Positions 50,570 through 63,400 of a stretch of DNA of 64,000 bases are shown in pieces (positions within the stretch are counted from its first letter, which is position 1; each line of letters starts with the position of its first letter). A model generated the notes under the pieces. The model saw only the letters and a program-made list of their open reading frames with translations, did not search any database and had not been told where the DNA came from. Location of the stretch: positions 496,001 through 560,000 of the forward strand of contig JALJCS010000054.1 in the NCBI GenBank assembly GCA_023055355.1, read 5' to 3'. The DNA comes from Agelaius tricolor (lineage: Eukaryota; Chordata; Aves; Passeriformes; Icteridae). Position numbers and translations under genes: made by a program.

Positions 50570-52555
50570 TTTCTGGGATTTGAGTTTCCCTCTTCAAGCT
50601 TTGTGGAATTTCAGTTTTCTCTTCAAGCATTTTGGAATTCAAATTCCCTCTTCAAGCTTTCTGGAATTTGAATTCCTCTTCAAACTTTCTGGAATGTGAG
50701 TTCCCTCTTCAAGCTTTTTGGAATTGATTTCCCTCTTCAGTCTTTCTGGAATTTAAATTCCCTCTTCAATCTTTCTGTAATTTGAATTTCCTCTTCAAGT
50801 TTTCTGGAATTTGAGTTTTCTCTTCAATCTTTCTGGAATTTGAGTTTTCAGGCATTTTGGAATTTGAATTTTCTCTTCAAGCGTTCTGGAATTTGAATTT
50901 CCTCTTCAAGTTTTTTGGAATTTGAGTTTTCAAGCATTTTGGAATTTAAATTCCCTCTTCAATCTTTCTGAAATTTAAATTCCCTCTTCAATCTTTCTGG
51001 GATTTGATTTCCCTCTTCAAGTTTTCTGGAATTAGACTTTTCTCCTCAAGCTTTCTGGGATTTTTTTCTCTTCAAGCTTTCTGGAATTTGAGTTCCCTCT
51101 TCAAGATTTTTGGAATTTGAGTTTTCTCTTTAAGCTTTCTGGAATTTAAGTTTTCTCTTCAAGCATTCTGGAATTTAAATTCCCTCTTCAATCTTTCTGG
51201 GATTTGAGTTTTCAATCTTTCTGTAATTTGAATTTCCTCTTCAAGCTTTCTGGAATTTGAATTCCTCTTCAAAATTTCTGTAATTTGAATTTCCTCTTCA
51301 AGCTTTCTGAATTTGAGTTTTTCTTCAAGCTTTCTGGGATTTTTTTCTCTTCAATCTTTCTGGAATTAGAGTTTTCAAGCTTTCTGGAATTTGAGTTTCC
51401 TCTTCAAGCTTTCTGAATTTGAGTTTCCTCTTCAATCTTTCTGGAATTTGAGTTCCCTCTTCAATCTTTGTGGAATTTGAGTTTCCTCTTCAAGCATTTT
51501 GGAATTTAAATTCCCTCTTCAAGCTTTCTGGAATTTGAATTCCCTCTTCAATCATTCTGGTATTTGAGTTTTCAATCTTTCTGTAATTTAAATTCCCTCT
51601 TCAAGTTTTCTGGAATTTAAATTCCCTCTTCAATCTTTCTGTAATTTGAATTTCCTCTTCAATCTTTCTGGAATTTGAGTTTTCAGGCATTTTGGAATTT
51701 GAGTTTTCTCTTCAAGCTTTCTGGAATTTGAATTTCCTCATCAAGTGTTTTGGAATTTGAGTTTTCAAGCATTTTGGAATTTAAATTCCCTCTTCAATCT
51801 TTCTGTAATTTGAATTCCCTCTTCAAGTTTTCTGGAATTAGACTTTTCAAGCTTTCTGGAATTAGAATTCCCTCTTCAAGATTTTTGGAATTTGAGTTTC
51901 CTCTTTAAGCTTTCTGGGATTTGAGTTTTCTCTTCAATCTTTCTGTAATTTAAATTCCCTCTTCAAGTTTTCTGGAATTTGAATTCCCTCTTCTGGGAAT
52001 TCTAAGTTTTCTGGAATTAGGCTTTTCTCCTCAAGCATTCTGAGATGTTTTTCTCTTCAATCTTTCTGGAATTTGAGTTTTCAAGCATTTTGGAATTTGA
52101 GTTTTCTCTTCAAGCTTTCTGGAATTTAAATTCCCTCTTCAAGCTTTCTGAATTTGAGTTTTCTCTTCAAGTTTTCTGGAATTCGAATTTCCTCTTCAGG
52201 CGTTTTGGAATTTGATTTCCCCCTTCAGTCTTTCAGTCTGGTGGAATTTAAGTTTTCTCTTTAAGCTTTCTGGAATTTAAGTTTTCTCTTCAAGCATTTT
52301 GGAATTTAAATTCCCTCTTCAAGTTTTTTGGAATTAGAGTTTTCTCTTCAAACTTTCTGGAATTTGAGTTTTCTCTTCAGTCTTTCTGGATTTTAAATTC
52401 CCTCTTCAATCTTTCTGGAATTTGAATTCCCTTTTCAATCTTTCTGGGATTTGATTTCCCTCTTCAATCTTTCTGGAATTTGAGTTTTCTCTTCAAGCAT
52501 TTTGGAATTTGAATTTCCTCTTCAATCTTTGTGGAATGTGAGTTCCCTCTTGGCA
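50570..52555. repeat. CTTCAAGCTTTCTGGAATTT minisatellite, 2 kb
   Basis: About 29-30 bp units (ctttctggaatttgagttt, ccctcttcaatctttctgg) with many HindIII-type AAGCTT sites. Pyrimidine-rich on the plus strand. No gene was seen. Confidence 0.95.
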
Positions 52556-52689
52556 TTCCAGCCTGTCCTTGGAGCCCTTTCCAAGTGTTTGTGTCCGTGG
52601 CTCTCGTTCTGCTGCTGCCTCTGGGAGCTGCCAGGATCCCAGACCAGGATCCTGCAGGGGACAGGAAGAGCAGAAATCCTTTAGAATTT

Positions 52690-52880
52690 AGGAATTAGGA
52701 AGGAATCCTTCCCTGGGAGCTGCTGAGCCCTGCACAAGGGCCCAGAGCAGCTGGGGCCGCCCCTGGATCCCTGCAAGTGTCCAAGGCCAGGGCTGGGAGC
52801 AGCCTGGGATGGTGGAAAATGTCCCTGCCATGGCAGGGGATGGAATTATTGGGGCTGAAGGTCCATGGATGTGGAAATTG
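52690..52880 (+). mobile_element. CR1 LINE 3'-end fragment
   Basis: Landmarks aggaatccttccctgggagc, gcaagtgtccaaggccaggg, gagcagcctgggatggtgga and tccctgccatggcaggggat in CR1 order, plus orientation. Confidence 0.8.
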
Positions 52881-53319
52881 GTGACACAGGTGACATTTGC
52901 TGCCAGGGTCTGGCAGGGAAGCAAGGGGAGCTTCCCCCAGAGGAGATTTCTCCTTCTATGGATAAAATAACTGAGATTTTCCAAATCTGCTGAACCCATT
53001 TCGATGCTGAGGCGGAGGGCAAGGAGCTCATCCTCTTGGGAGCTTTTCCTGCAGAATTTGGGGTGGATTTTGTGCATTTCAGGCAGCGTGGAGAGGGGAG
53101 GCAGCTGCAGCCCCAGTGACCAGCAGACACCTGAGGTGACTCTGCTGCAGCTCCTGGTGCTCCCAGGGGGAAATTCCAATTTCCAGCAGCGCTTTGGGGT
53201 GGTTATCCCAGTTGGGCCTTTCAAATCCCCTCCTGAGCAGATCCCCAGGGCTGCAGGAGCAGCTCAGGGACAGGGGGGGATTGTCCTGGCAGGGAGGAGC
53301 TGGCTCCCAAATCCTGTAG

Positions 53320-53490
53320 GCTCCTAAATCCTGTGGGGTCTCTGATCCTGTGGGGTCCCAAATCCTGTGGGGTTTCTGATCCTGTGGGGTCCCAAATCCT
53401 GTAGGGTCCCAAATCCTGTGGGCTCCCAAATCCTGTAGGCTCCCAAATCCTGTGGGGTCTCTGATCCTGTGGGGTCCCAAATCCTGTGGG
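53320..53490. repeat. CAAATCCTGTGGGGTCTCTG repeats
   Basis: About ten copies of a 17-18 bp unit (ctcccaaatcctgtgggg) upstream of the DCTN1 CpG island. Confidence 0.9.
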
Positions 53491-53554
53491 TCCCTTCCAG
53501 CTCAGGATATTCTGTGTTTTAGGGGTGCTTCCATGTGTTGGGATGTTGGGCAGT

Positions 53555-53870
53555 GGCCAGTCCTGGTGGCTCCCAAATCCCCTCGTTAGTGGCCAGTCCT
53601 GGTGGCTCCTAAATCCCCTCTTGGCAGCAGCCACTCCTGGTGGCTCCCAAATCCCCTTGGCAGTGGCCAGTCCTGGTGGCTCCTAAATCCCCTTTGCTGT
53701 GGCCACTCCTGGTGGCTCCCAAATCCCCTTGGCAGTGGCCAGTCCTGGTGGCTCCCAAATCCCCTTTGCCGTGACCACTCCTGGTGGCTCCCAAATCCCC
53801 TCGTTAGTGCCCAGTCCTGGTGGCTCCCAAATCCCCTTGGCAGTGGCCGCTCCCGGTGGCTCCCAAATCC
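53555..53870. repeat. GGTGGCTCCCAAATCCCCTT minisatellite
   Basis: About nine copies of a 36-bp unit containing ggtggctcccaaatcccctt and ggcagtggccagtcct. It shares the ctcccaaatcc core with the array just upstream. Confidence 0.9.
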
Positions 53871-53879
53871 CCTGGCAGC

Positions 53880-54498
53880 CTGACCGGCGCGGCAGCAGTG
53901 CCCCGAGGATCTGCGGCGGTGAGTTTGGGCTCTGCCGGCTGAGCCCATGAACAATGGCCCGCGCTGTCACCTGTCACAGCCGGCAGCGGGACAATCAGCG
54001 CTGTCCCTCATTAACCCTTTGCTCCCCATCCCCCCGCGGCTGCCGCTCCGGCCCATTTGGGACCAACCCCGCTCCTCCAGGCCGTTGTTTTTCCCTCTAA
54101 ACCCCCCCAAGGAGTGGTGCAAACCCTCGTGGGGGTCTCTGCGGGGTGAATTTGGGCCGGCCCTGCCCGGTGCCGCCGCAGGGCGGGCGGGAGGAGGCCT
54201 GGACCGGCGCCGGTGGCTCCTCCTGCGGGGCGCGTTAGGACCCAGCGAGGCAGCGGCGCCGTGACAAGTCTGGAGCGGCACTGGCGCAGAGTGGCTCCAT
54301 CGGCAGCGCTGGAATTCTCTGTCTCCCTCCCTTTTCGGAGCATCCTCGCCCTCAAAAAGGGATTTTCCCTCCCTCCCTTCCCTCCTCCCTCTCGGAGCCC
54401 CGGGGGATGCTGGCATCGCTCGGGACCCCGGGGAAAGGCGCTGGATGCTGCGGGCCGTGAGCTGCGGGAGCTGATCGGGGATCTCCGGAGCGCTCGGC
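53880..54498 (+). promoter_or_regulatory. CpG-island promoter and 5' UTR of DCTN1
   Basis: CpG-rich unique DNA directly preceding the inferred DCTN1 start codon at 54499, with no TATA box. The island continues to about 54650 across the first donor. Confidence 0.7.
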
Positions 54499-57400
54499 AT
54501 GGCCCAGGGCAGGCGGCACGCGTCCGCCCGGGTAAGGGCAGGGCTGCCTCGGCAGCTCCCGGCTCGGCCGCCTCATATCGCGACACAGCGCCGCGCTGTC
54601 GCGGCGAAAACAGCCGCGTTTCGGAAGGGATTCTCGATTGTGCATCCCTGCAAGGTGGCACAATAATGCCGCCAGGGGAGGGGGATGCTTCGGCGGGGCC
54701 GGGGATTTTGGCCGGAGTGACCCGCTCGCGTGGGTGATCACCCCAATTCATTACAGCGATTCATGAATTCCCCTCCTGTGCTCCCTGCTCAGCACAAAGA
54801 TCCCGGCGTGTTTTGCTCCCCTCCCTCCCTCCCTCCGGGCCATGCCGAGCTTCCTTCCGCGGGCCTGGCAAGCGTTTCCAGCTTTTTCCGTATTGCAGCT
54901 CCCCCTGGGCTGTGCGGTGCCAGCGGCCCCCCCCGGCCCCGGGCCAGGCCTTTGCCGGGAGTTTCTGTCCCTGTCGCCGTGTCCCCGTGTGGCCGCCACG
55001 GTGACATTGTGTCCCAGACCCCACCAGCGCCTTTGGGCCTGGCTGTGCCAGCTTGGCAAGGATGGAGCTGGTGAGGGCAGACCCTTCCCAGACCCTCTGT
55101 GGGCACCCGGTCCTGCCTGCTCTGGGATCCACCAGGCCTGCAGCCGCTGGGATTTGGGCTCTGGCCGAAGGGATTTGGGCTCTGCCTGAAGGGATTTGGC
55201 TGTGCAGGGAAAACTTCCCAGCCTGGAGCCTCTTTTGCCCACCCCAGCAGGATCTGTGTGTCCATATGGGTTTTTAGGGGCTGGAGCCCCACACCTGCAC
55301 CACAAACCTCCCTCTTTTCCATAGGGCAGCAGGAGGAAGGGGTGAAATTCCAACCTGAGTCGTGACAGCTCTGTCACAACAGCCTGGGGGGCTCCAAGGG
55401 GTTTGGGGGCTCAGGGAAGGAGCCAAACGCTGGCTCCAAGGGCTGATGGGGGCAGATGTGGCAGGACTGGCAGTCCTGGGGGTGCCAGGGCAGCCCTGTG
55501 AGTGGATGATCCCTGTTTAACTCCCATGGATTTTGAAATGGGCACTGCAGGGCCCGTGGCTGTGCTGGCCCTTCCTGGGGCTGGAGCCCACCCCGGCCGT
55601 GTCCCTTCTGGGGGTTTTGGGGACACTGCTCCCGGTGTCCTGAGACCCCCACACCCTCCCAGTTTGGCAGCCTGGAATCCAGTGCCACCATGACTTCATC
55701 CCAGTGCCACATCCTGGTGTCACCCGGGGCAGCAGCGCCAGGGGTGAAAGCAGGAATTCTTCCCAAGCCTTTCCCTGTTCCAGCTCTGTGGGCAGCACCT
55801 GGAATTTGGATCTTGGCAGAGTTGGCTGCTTGGGATTCTCCTGAAAGTTTTGATCTGAGCTTTGAGTGGCAGTTTGAGGCTCCAGCAGTGGGGGAGGAGC
55901 TCCTGGAGGAACACACTGAGCATTCCTGGCATGGAGCAGAACCCTGGAGCCCTCAGGTTTGGGTGCAGCTCCAAAATTCCCAAACCACTGGGAATTCATC
56001 CCGTTTTCAGTGCCTTGGCACCAGGACCTTCACAGAGCAGGGCAGACAGTCTGTGGGTGTCTGTCACGCCTCAGAAAGGGGGGAAATGGGAAAATGCTGG
56101 ATTTTGGAGGGGTTCCAGGTGGGCAGTTGTGGGGAGCAGTCTCTGGTGGTGGTGGCAGCACAGCTTGTCCCTCACCTGGTGTCCCTGGAGGCAGCTCTGG
56201 GACGTGGCACAGGCTCCTCCTGTGCTGCTGGCTGCTCCAGAGGCTCAGCATTCCTGGGTGTCCCATTCCCAGCACCTGGATCTCCTCAGCTGTCCCCCAC
56301 TGGGAATCCCTGGATTTCTCATTTGCTGGGATTTAGGAGCTTGTTCCCCTTCCACAATGAGGGTGACAGGGCTGTCACTGTCAGTGGCCTCAGCCCTTGT
56401 GGCTTCCCCCAGTTCTGCTCCTCCACCCTCTTCCTTTGGTGTCCCAGGACTGGGGTATCCCAAGTGTGTTCCTCTGGGAACGCTGGTGTGGCACAGGGCA
56501 TCCACGAGGAGCTGGCCTGGGAAGCTGAGGGAATTCTGGGCTGTGCCATGAATTGATGGCTGTCCCCACATTTGTCCCTCAGGGATTGTCACCACAGCCA
56601 CGGGTGTGTCCCATCATTCATTCCACTGGGAATGCCCATCCCGCCAGCTTCCAACTGGGAAAGTTCTTCCTCTTGTCAGTCCTGGATTCATCTGGGTTTG
56701 AATCTTCATGGGAATTCCAGGCAGGATTTTATCCATCCAGGTGTCTCACAGACCAATTTCTGATTAATTGGGAGCAGAAGAGACTCAGTGGCTGCTCCTG
56801 AGGGCTGGCATGGGGTGGGAGAGATTCACTCCGGGCTCTCCTCCTTTTCTCAAGTGTGAAAGGCTCGGGAGGAGTTTCTGTGAAATTGGTGCTGGTTTGC
56901 AAATGTCTGTCAGGGACAGGCTGGGAGAGCTGGGAATGTCCAGCCTGGAGAAGAGGAGGCTCCAGGGAGAGTTCAGAGCCCCTGGCAGGGCCTGAAGGGG
57001 CTCCAGGAGAGCTGCAGAGGGACTGGGGACAAGGATGGAGGCACAGGAGCCAGGGAATGGCCAGAGGTGCCCCAGGGCTTGGAATGTGTCACATCCAAGG
57101 GGCCTTACCTGGCTGCAGGTGCCAGATGGACACCAGGAGGGAGAAAATCTCCTCCAAGAACTTTCCCATGTCCTGGGGATTTGGGATTTTCCTCTGGGCT
57201 CTGCTCTCATTTTCTGTAACACCTGGGACACCATTTTCCAGGTGCTCTCAGGATGTTGCTGCCTGAACTTTGGGAGATATTTGGAACATCAATTTTCCCT
57301 TTGAGGTGTTGGATTTCTTTGTTGTTTGATGGATTTTGGGTCTTAATATAAGATGATTTCATGATGTTTGATTTCTTCCAGTTGTGTTTGGACAAAACCT

Positions 57401-60400
57401 GGAGTTCAGGCTCCTGGGAACACCCACACCCCTGGTTTCAGTCCCAAAACCCCAAACTGGGGTGGGTTCACTCTGCATTCCAGCCTTGGGATGTGATGTG
57501 CAGGGGAAGGGGGTGCTCTGGTTGGATTCCAGGAGCTTCCAAAGTCCCCAAGGTTCTTCCACAGGCTGAGGATTCCCTCAATGTCCCAAAGCCCCGTGGC
57601 TGGGGTTTGTCTGCAGGGCCTCCCCAGCCCTGCAGGGTGAAAGAGGCTCTGTTTTCCTGGGATAAAGAGCAGATTCTTTGGCTGAAACCAGGCCCAGAGC
57701 CACCAAAATTCCACATTTCTGCACAGTGAGCAGAACCAGGGACACGTGGGGTGGGGGAAATGCCAAACTGGTCCCGTTTTGGGGATTGCTGGGAGGTTGG
57801 GATGGGTGGGAGGATGGAGCTGAGCAGGGCAGGGAACATCTGAGTCCCCTCTGGGATAGAGGCAGAGGGATGGAAAGGTTTCAGTCAGGGTTTTGAGGAT
57901 CTCCAGAAGATCTTGAGAGGGGTTTTGGACACGAGCTCGGAGTGGCAGGATACGGGGAATGGCTTCCCTTTATCCTGGAAATATTCCTGGAATATTCTCC
58001 TGGAAAATGGGAGATTTGGCTGGGATTTTGGCAAGGAATCCTTCCCTCTGAAGGTGCCCAGAGCAGCTGTGGCTGCCCCTGGATCCCTGGCAGTGCCCAA
58101 GGCCGGGTTGGACAGGACTTGGAGCAGCCTGGGACAGTGGAAGGTGTCCCTGCCATGGCAGGGGGAGGAATTATTGGGATTTAAGGTCCCTTCCCACCCA
58201 AACCATTCCAGAATTCCATGATTAATCTGTTTTGCTCAGGCAGATTGCAGAGCAGGAGTTGCTGGGGGTGGATCCCAACAAATTTCCCTGGGATTTCAAT
58301 AATCCTGAGGGTCTCCAGTACCCATGGAGTTCCTCACATCCATCAGCTCATTGCTGCTCCAAGAGCATTGACCACCTGGATAACCCCACCTGAGCCCAGG
58401 GGCATCTCAGGATGTCCCCCTTGGAGTGTCCTGGTGCCTGCTGAGATACAAATGTGGATGTAACCTTGGTGACTTGGAATCATGGAATTGTTGAGGTTCT
58501 AAATCCCTCCAGGGGTGGGGATTCCACCAAGGATTCCAAGGCTTATAAAAATGTGATAAAAGGGGCTAAATCAGCTCGGTGAGCCACTGCTGGTGGCTGT
58601 GCCATGGTTTGTGGCTCCTGTTGGGGAGCAGAAGGAATCACCCAAAAGAAAAAGGGCTGGAGGAGGTGAGCAGGGCTGGAGGGGGATGAACCTTCCTGAA
58701 ATGGACCCAGGGGAGCCACCAGATCCCAATAGTGTGGAGGGATGGGACAGTGACCTCTGAATGCTCCTGGGATGGGACAGTGACCTCTGCCTGCTCCTGG
58801 GATGGGACAGTGGCCTCTGCCTGCTCCTGGACACAGAATTCCCAGGCTGGAAACCCAAGGGAATGCTGATACAATGGGAAAAGATGGAGCATGGGCTGGT
58901 TAAGGCTGACTGTGCTGCTCTTGTGGGGTTTTTTCCCCCCTAAGGCTCATAAAAGGGGGTAAATGAGATTGGTGAGCCATTGCTGGTGGCCGTGCCATGG
59001 TTTGTGGCTCCTGTTGAGGAGCAGAAGGAATCACCCAAAATAAAAAGGGCTGGAGGGAGATGAACCATCCCAATATGGACCCAGGGGAGCCACCAGATGG
59101 GACAATGACCTCTGTCTGCTCCTGGGCACTGAATTCCCAGGCTGGAAACCCAAGGGAATGCTGATAAAACGGGAGAAGATGGAGCATGGTTAAGGGAGCA
59201 GAAGGAATCGCCCAAAATAAAAAGATTGGAGGAGGCGAGCGGGGCCGGACGGAGATGGCCCATCCCGACCTCCACCCTTGTGTCCACCCCACCTTTCTGA
59301 GGGTCTCTTTTCTCTTTGCCAGGCCTCCAGCACGGCCAGGATGAGCTCTGACAGCAGCAGCAAGCCCCTCAAGGTGGGCTCCCGCGTGGAGGTCATCGGC
59401 AAGGGCCACCGGGGCACCGTGGCCTACGTGGGGGCCACCCTGTTCGCCACCGGCAAATGGGTCGGGGTCATCCTGGACGAGGCCAAGGGCAAGAACGACG
59501 GCACGGTGCAGGGCAGGAAGTACTTCACCTGCGAGGAGAACCACGGCATCTTCGTCAGGCAGTCCCAGGTGGGTGGCATCCCGGGATTCTGGGGTCTGGG
59601 GCCCTGGGGTGGTGCTTAAATACAGGGAATTTGGGGATTTTCCATCTCTCACAGGGGAGGGAACAGCCCGCTCCAAATCCAGCTGGGATCTCACCCTCTG
59701 CACAGATCTTGGGGTTCTGCAGGTGGAACCTCACCCTCTGCACAGATCTTGGGGTTCTGCAGGTGGAACCTCACCCTCTGCACAGATCTTGGGGTTCTGC
59801 AGGTGGAACCTCACCCTCTGCACAGGTCCTGCAATGAAAGCAGCGTGGTGAATTCCCAATTATATTCCCCAATGTAATTGTTCCATTTTGCTGTTCTGCA
59901 TTACCACCTGCAGCAGGTGGAGTTTGGGATTGATCTCAGATGTTTACCTGGAAGCAGATCCAAGGGATTTTCATTAAATTGAGTTTAAAACCAGGTGGAA
60001 TCTCACCCTGTGCACAGATCTTGAGGTCCTGCAGGTGGAATCTCACCCTCTGCACAGGTCCTGCAATGAAAGCAGCGTGGTGAATTCCCAATTATATTCC
60101 CCAATGTAATTGTTCCATTCTGCTGCTCTGTATTTGCCACCTGCAGCAGGTGGAGTTTGGGATCAATCTCAGATGTTTACCTGCAAGCAGATCCAAGGAA
60201 TTTTCATTGAATTGTGTTTAAAACCAGGTGGAATCTCACCCTCTGCACAGATCTTGAGGTTGTGGAATGAAAACTGTGGTGATTTCCCAGTTGTTCCATT
60301 CTGCTGCTCTGTATTTGCCACCTGCAGCAGGTGGAGTTTGGGATTGATCTCAGATGTTTACCTGCAAGCAGATCTGAGGAATTTTCATTAAATTGTGTTT

Positions 60401-63400
60401 AAAACCAGGTGGAATCTCACTCTCTGCACAGATCTTGAGGTCCTGCAATGAAAGCTGTGGTGTATTCCCAATTATATTCCCCAATGTAATTGTTCCATTC
60501 TGCTGCTCTGTATTTAGCACCTGCAGCAGGTGGATCTGCTTCCAGGTAAACATTTGAGATCGATCCCAAACTCCAAAGAATTTTCATTGAATTGTGTTTA
60601 AAACCAGGTGGAATCTCACTCTCTGCACAGATCTTGACGTCCTCCAATGAAAGCAGCGTGGTGAATTCCCAATTATATTCCCCAATATAATTGTTCCATT
60701 CTGCTGCTCTGTATTTGTCACCTGCAGCAGGTGGAGTCTGGGATTAATCTCAGATGTTACCTGCAAGCAGATCCAAGGAATTTTCATGAAATTGTGTTTA
60801 AAACCAGGTGGAATCTCACCCTCTGCACAGATCTTGAGGTTCTGCAATGAAAACTGTGGCGATTTCCCAGTTGTTCCATTCTGCTGCCCTGTATTTGCCA
60901 CCTGCAGCAGGTGGAGTTTGGGATCGATCTCAGATGTTTACCTGCAAGCAGATCTGAGGAATTTTCATGAAATTGAGTTTAAAACCAGGTGGAATCTCAT
61001 CCTGTTCACAGATCTTGGGGTTCTGCAGGTGGAATCTCATCCTCTGCATAGATCTTGAGGTCCTCCAATGAAAGCAGCCTGGTGAATTCCCAATTATATT
61101 CCTCAGTATAATTGTTCCATTCTGGTGCCCTGTATTTAGCACCTGCAGCAGGTGGAGTTTGGGATCGATCTCAGATATTACCTGGAAGCAGATCCAGGAA
61201 TTTTCATTAAATTGTGTTTAAAACCAGGTGGAATCTCACCCTCTGCACAGATCTTGAGGTTCTGCAGGTGGAATCTCACCCTTTGCACAGGTCCTGCAAT
61301 GAAAGCAGCGTGGTGAATTCCCAATTATATACCCCAATGTAATTGTTCCATTCTGCTGCTCTGGATTACCACCTGCAGCAGGTGGAGTTTGGGATTGATC
61401 TCAGATGTTACCTGGAAGCAAATCCAAGGAATTTTCATTAAATTGTGTTTAAAACCAGGTGGAATCTCATCCTCTGCACAGATATTGAGGTTCTGCAGGT
61501 GGAACCTCACCCTCTGCACAGATCTTGAGGTTCTGCAATGAAAACTGTGGTGAATTCCCAGTTGTTCCATTCTGCTGCTCTGTATTTGCCACCTGCAGCA
61601 GGTGGAGTTTGGGATCAATCTCAGCTGTTACCTGGAAGCAGATCCACAGGATTTTCATGAAATTGAGTTTACCTGGAAGGAGATAACTCACACAGTGTGG
61701 CTGTAGCTGCTGCTATTTGCTGCTCGTGTGCTGCAGCAGGAGCCAGGGGCTCCCTGCAGAGCAAACATCCTCCGGGTGGATTCCCTGGGTCACCCTCCAA
61801 GGAGCCCCTGTGTCCCAGCCAGCTCCTGTCCCCTCCCTGGCACACTGGGGCTGCTTTGTGTCCCACCGAGCGGCCTCTCATTGCCAGGACCTTGGGATTG
61901 GGTGACAGAGGGGAGCTGGGCTCCACCCCAGCATTGCTGTCCCAGCCATTGGAAGGGCCTTTGGGTCATGCACGGTCAGAGGCTGCAGCAATGGCTCATC
62001 CAGGTGAGATTCAGGAATTACTGAGGTTGGAAAACACCTGCAGGAGGAGTCCAGCCATTCCCTGCTTCAGCTTGAGGGAAAATTACCCCATCCCTTAAAC
62101 AATGGGATAAACACAGAGAGGGGAACCCACCAGAGATGGAGGCAAACTCAGCAGGAAGCTTTTCATGTTCTTATCCAGCCCAAACAGTGCTGGTGTGTAG
62201 GAACTGCTGGATGGAGCCCTGCTGCTCTCCTGGGGAGATTGCCCAGTATAATTCCAGCACACTCCCAGCTCCCCACATTTAAACTGGACACACGGACCTG
62301 GCTCCTCTGTCCGCCTCTCTCGGCCTCTCCTGCCAGCTGGGAGAGGCTGGGAGGGGTTTACAGGGAAAAGTTTGGGTCTGCAGGCCCAGGAGGGACCCCA
62401 AAGCCCACCCAGTGCCACCCCCTGACAGTCAGGGACACCTTCCACTGTCCCAGGCTGCTCCAATCCAGCCTGGCCTTGGACTCTGCCAGGGATCCAGGGG
62501 CAGCCACAGCAAATCTGGGAATGCCATCCCAGCCAGGAATTCCTTCCCAAAATCCCACCCAAATCTCCCCTTTTCCAGTGGGAAGCCATTCCCCTTTTTT
62601 GTCACCTCATCCTCTGGGCTGGGTGTGGGGTGAGTGCTGCTCAACCCCCGTCCCAAATTCCAGAGCTGGGCAGGGATGGGGACACCTGGAGCAGAGATGG
62701 GAAGCAGGATGGGTTCTGGAAACTGGGCATTCCTGGGATCATAAAATCCCGAATTTTGGGTTGGGAGGGAGTTTAAATCCCACCCAGTGCCACCCTCAGG
62801 GACACCTCCCACTGTCCCAGGTGCTCCCGGCCCTGTCCCTGTTCCTTGGACACTGCCAGGGATGGGGGATGCACCCAGCCCCATCCAGAGCCTGTGCCCG
62901 GCAGCCTCTGGCCCTGCTCTGTCCATCTGTCCGTCCATCCATCCATCCATCCATCCATCCATCCATCCATCCATCCATCATCCATCCATCCATCCATCAT
63001 CCATCCATCCATCCATCATCCATAAACAGCTCCCAAATGCCCCAGGTGCTCAGTCCCAGAGCAAAGCTGTGGGTGCAGGGCTGCCCCAGCAGCTCCAGAG
63101 CTGGTCCTGAGCCCCCCTGGGGCACAGGGAGGGTCCCCGGTGTCCCCCAGGGCACAGAGGGGGGACCCCACCCCTGGCACCCCTGGCACCCCTGGCAGGG
63201 GCAGGGAGGGGCAGAGGCTGCCGGGCACAGGCTCTGGATGGGGCTGGGTGCATCCCCCATCCCTGGCAGCGTCCAAGGGACAGGGACAGGGCCGGGAGCA
63301 CCTGGGACAGTGGGAGGTGTCCCTGAGGGTGGCACTGGGTGGGATTTAAGGTCCTTTCCCACAAAGCCATTGCAGGATTCCCTGATTCTGCCCGAGCTGG

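Noticed and set aside
50570..52555. CRISPR-like regular repeats
   Set aside because: Units are directly adjacent with no unique spacers and the DNA is eukaryotic; these are minisatellites.
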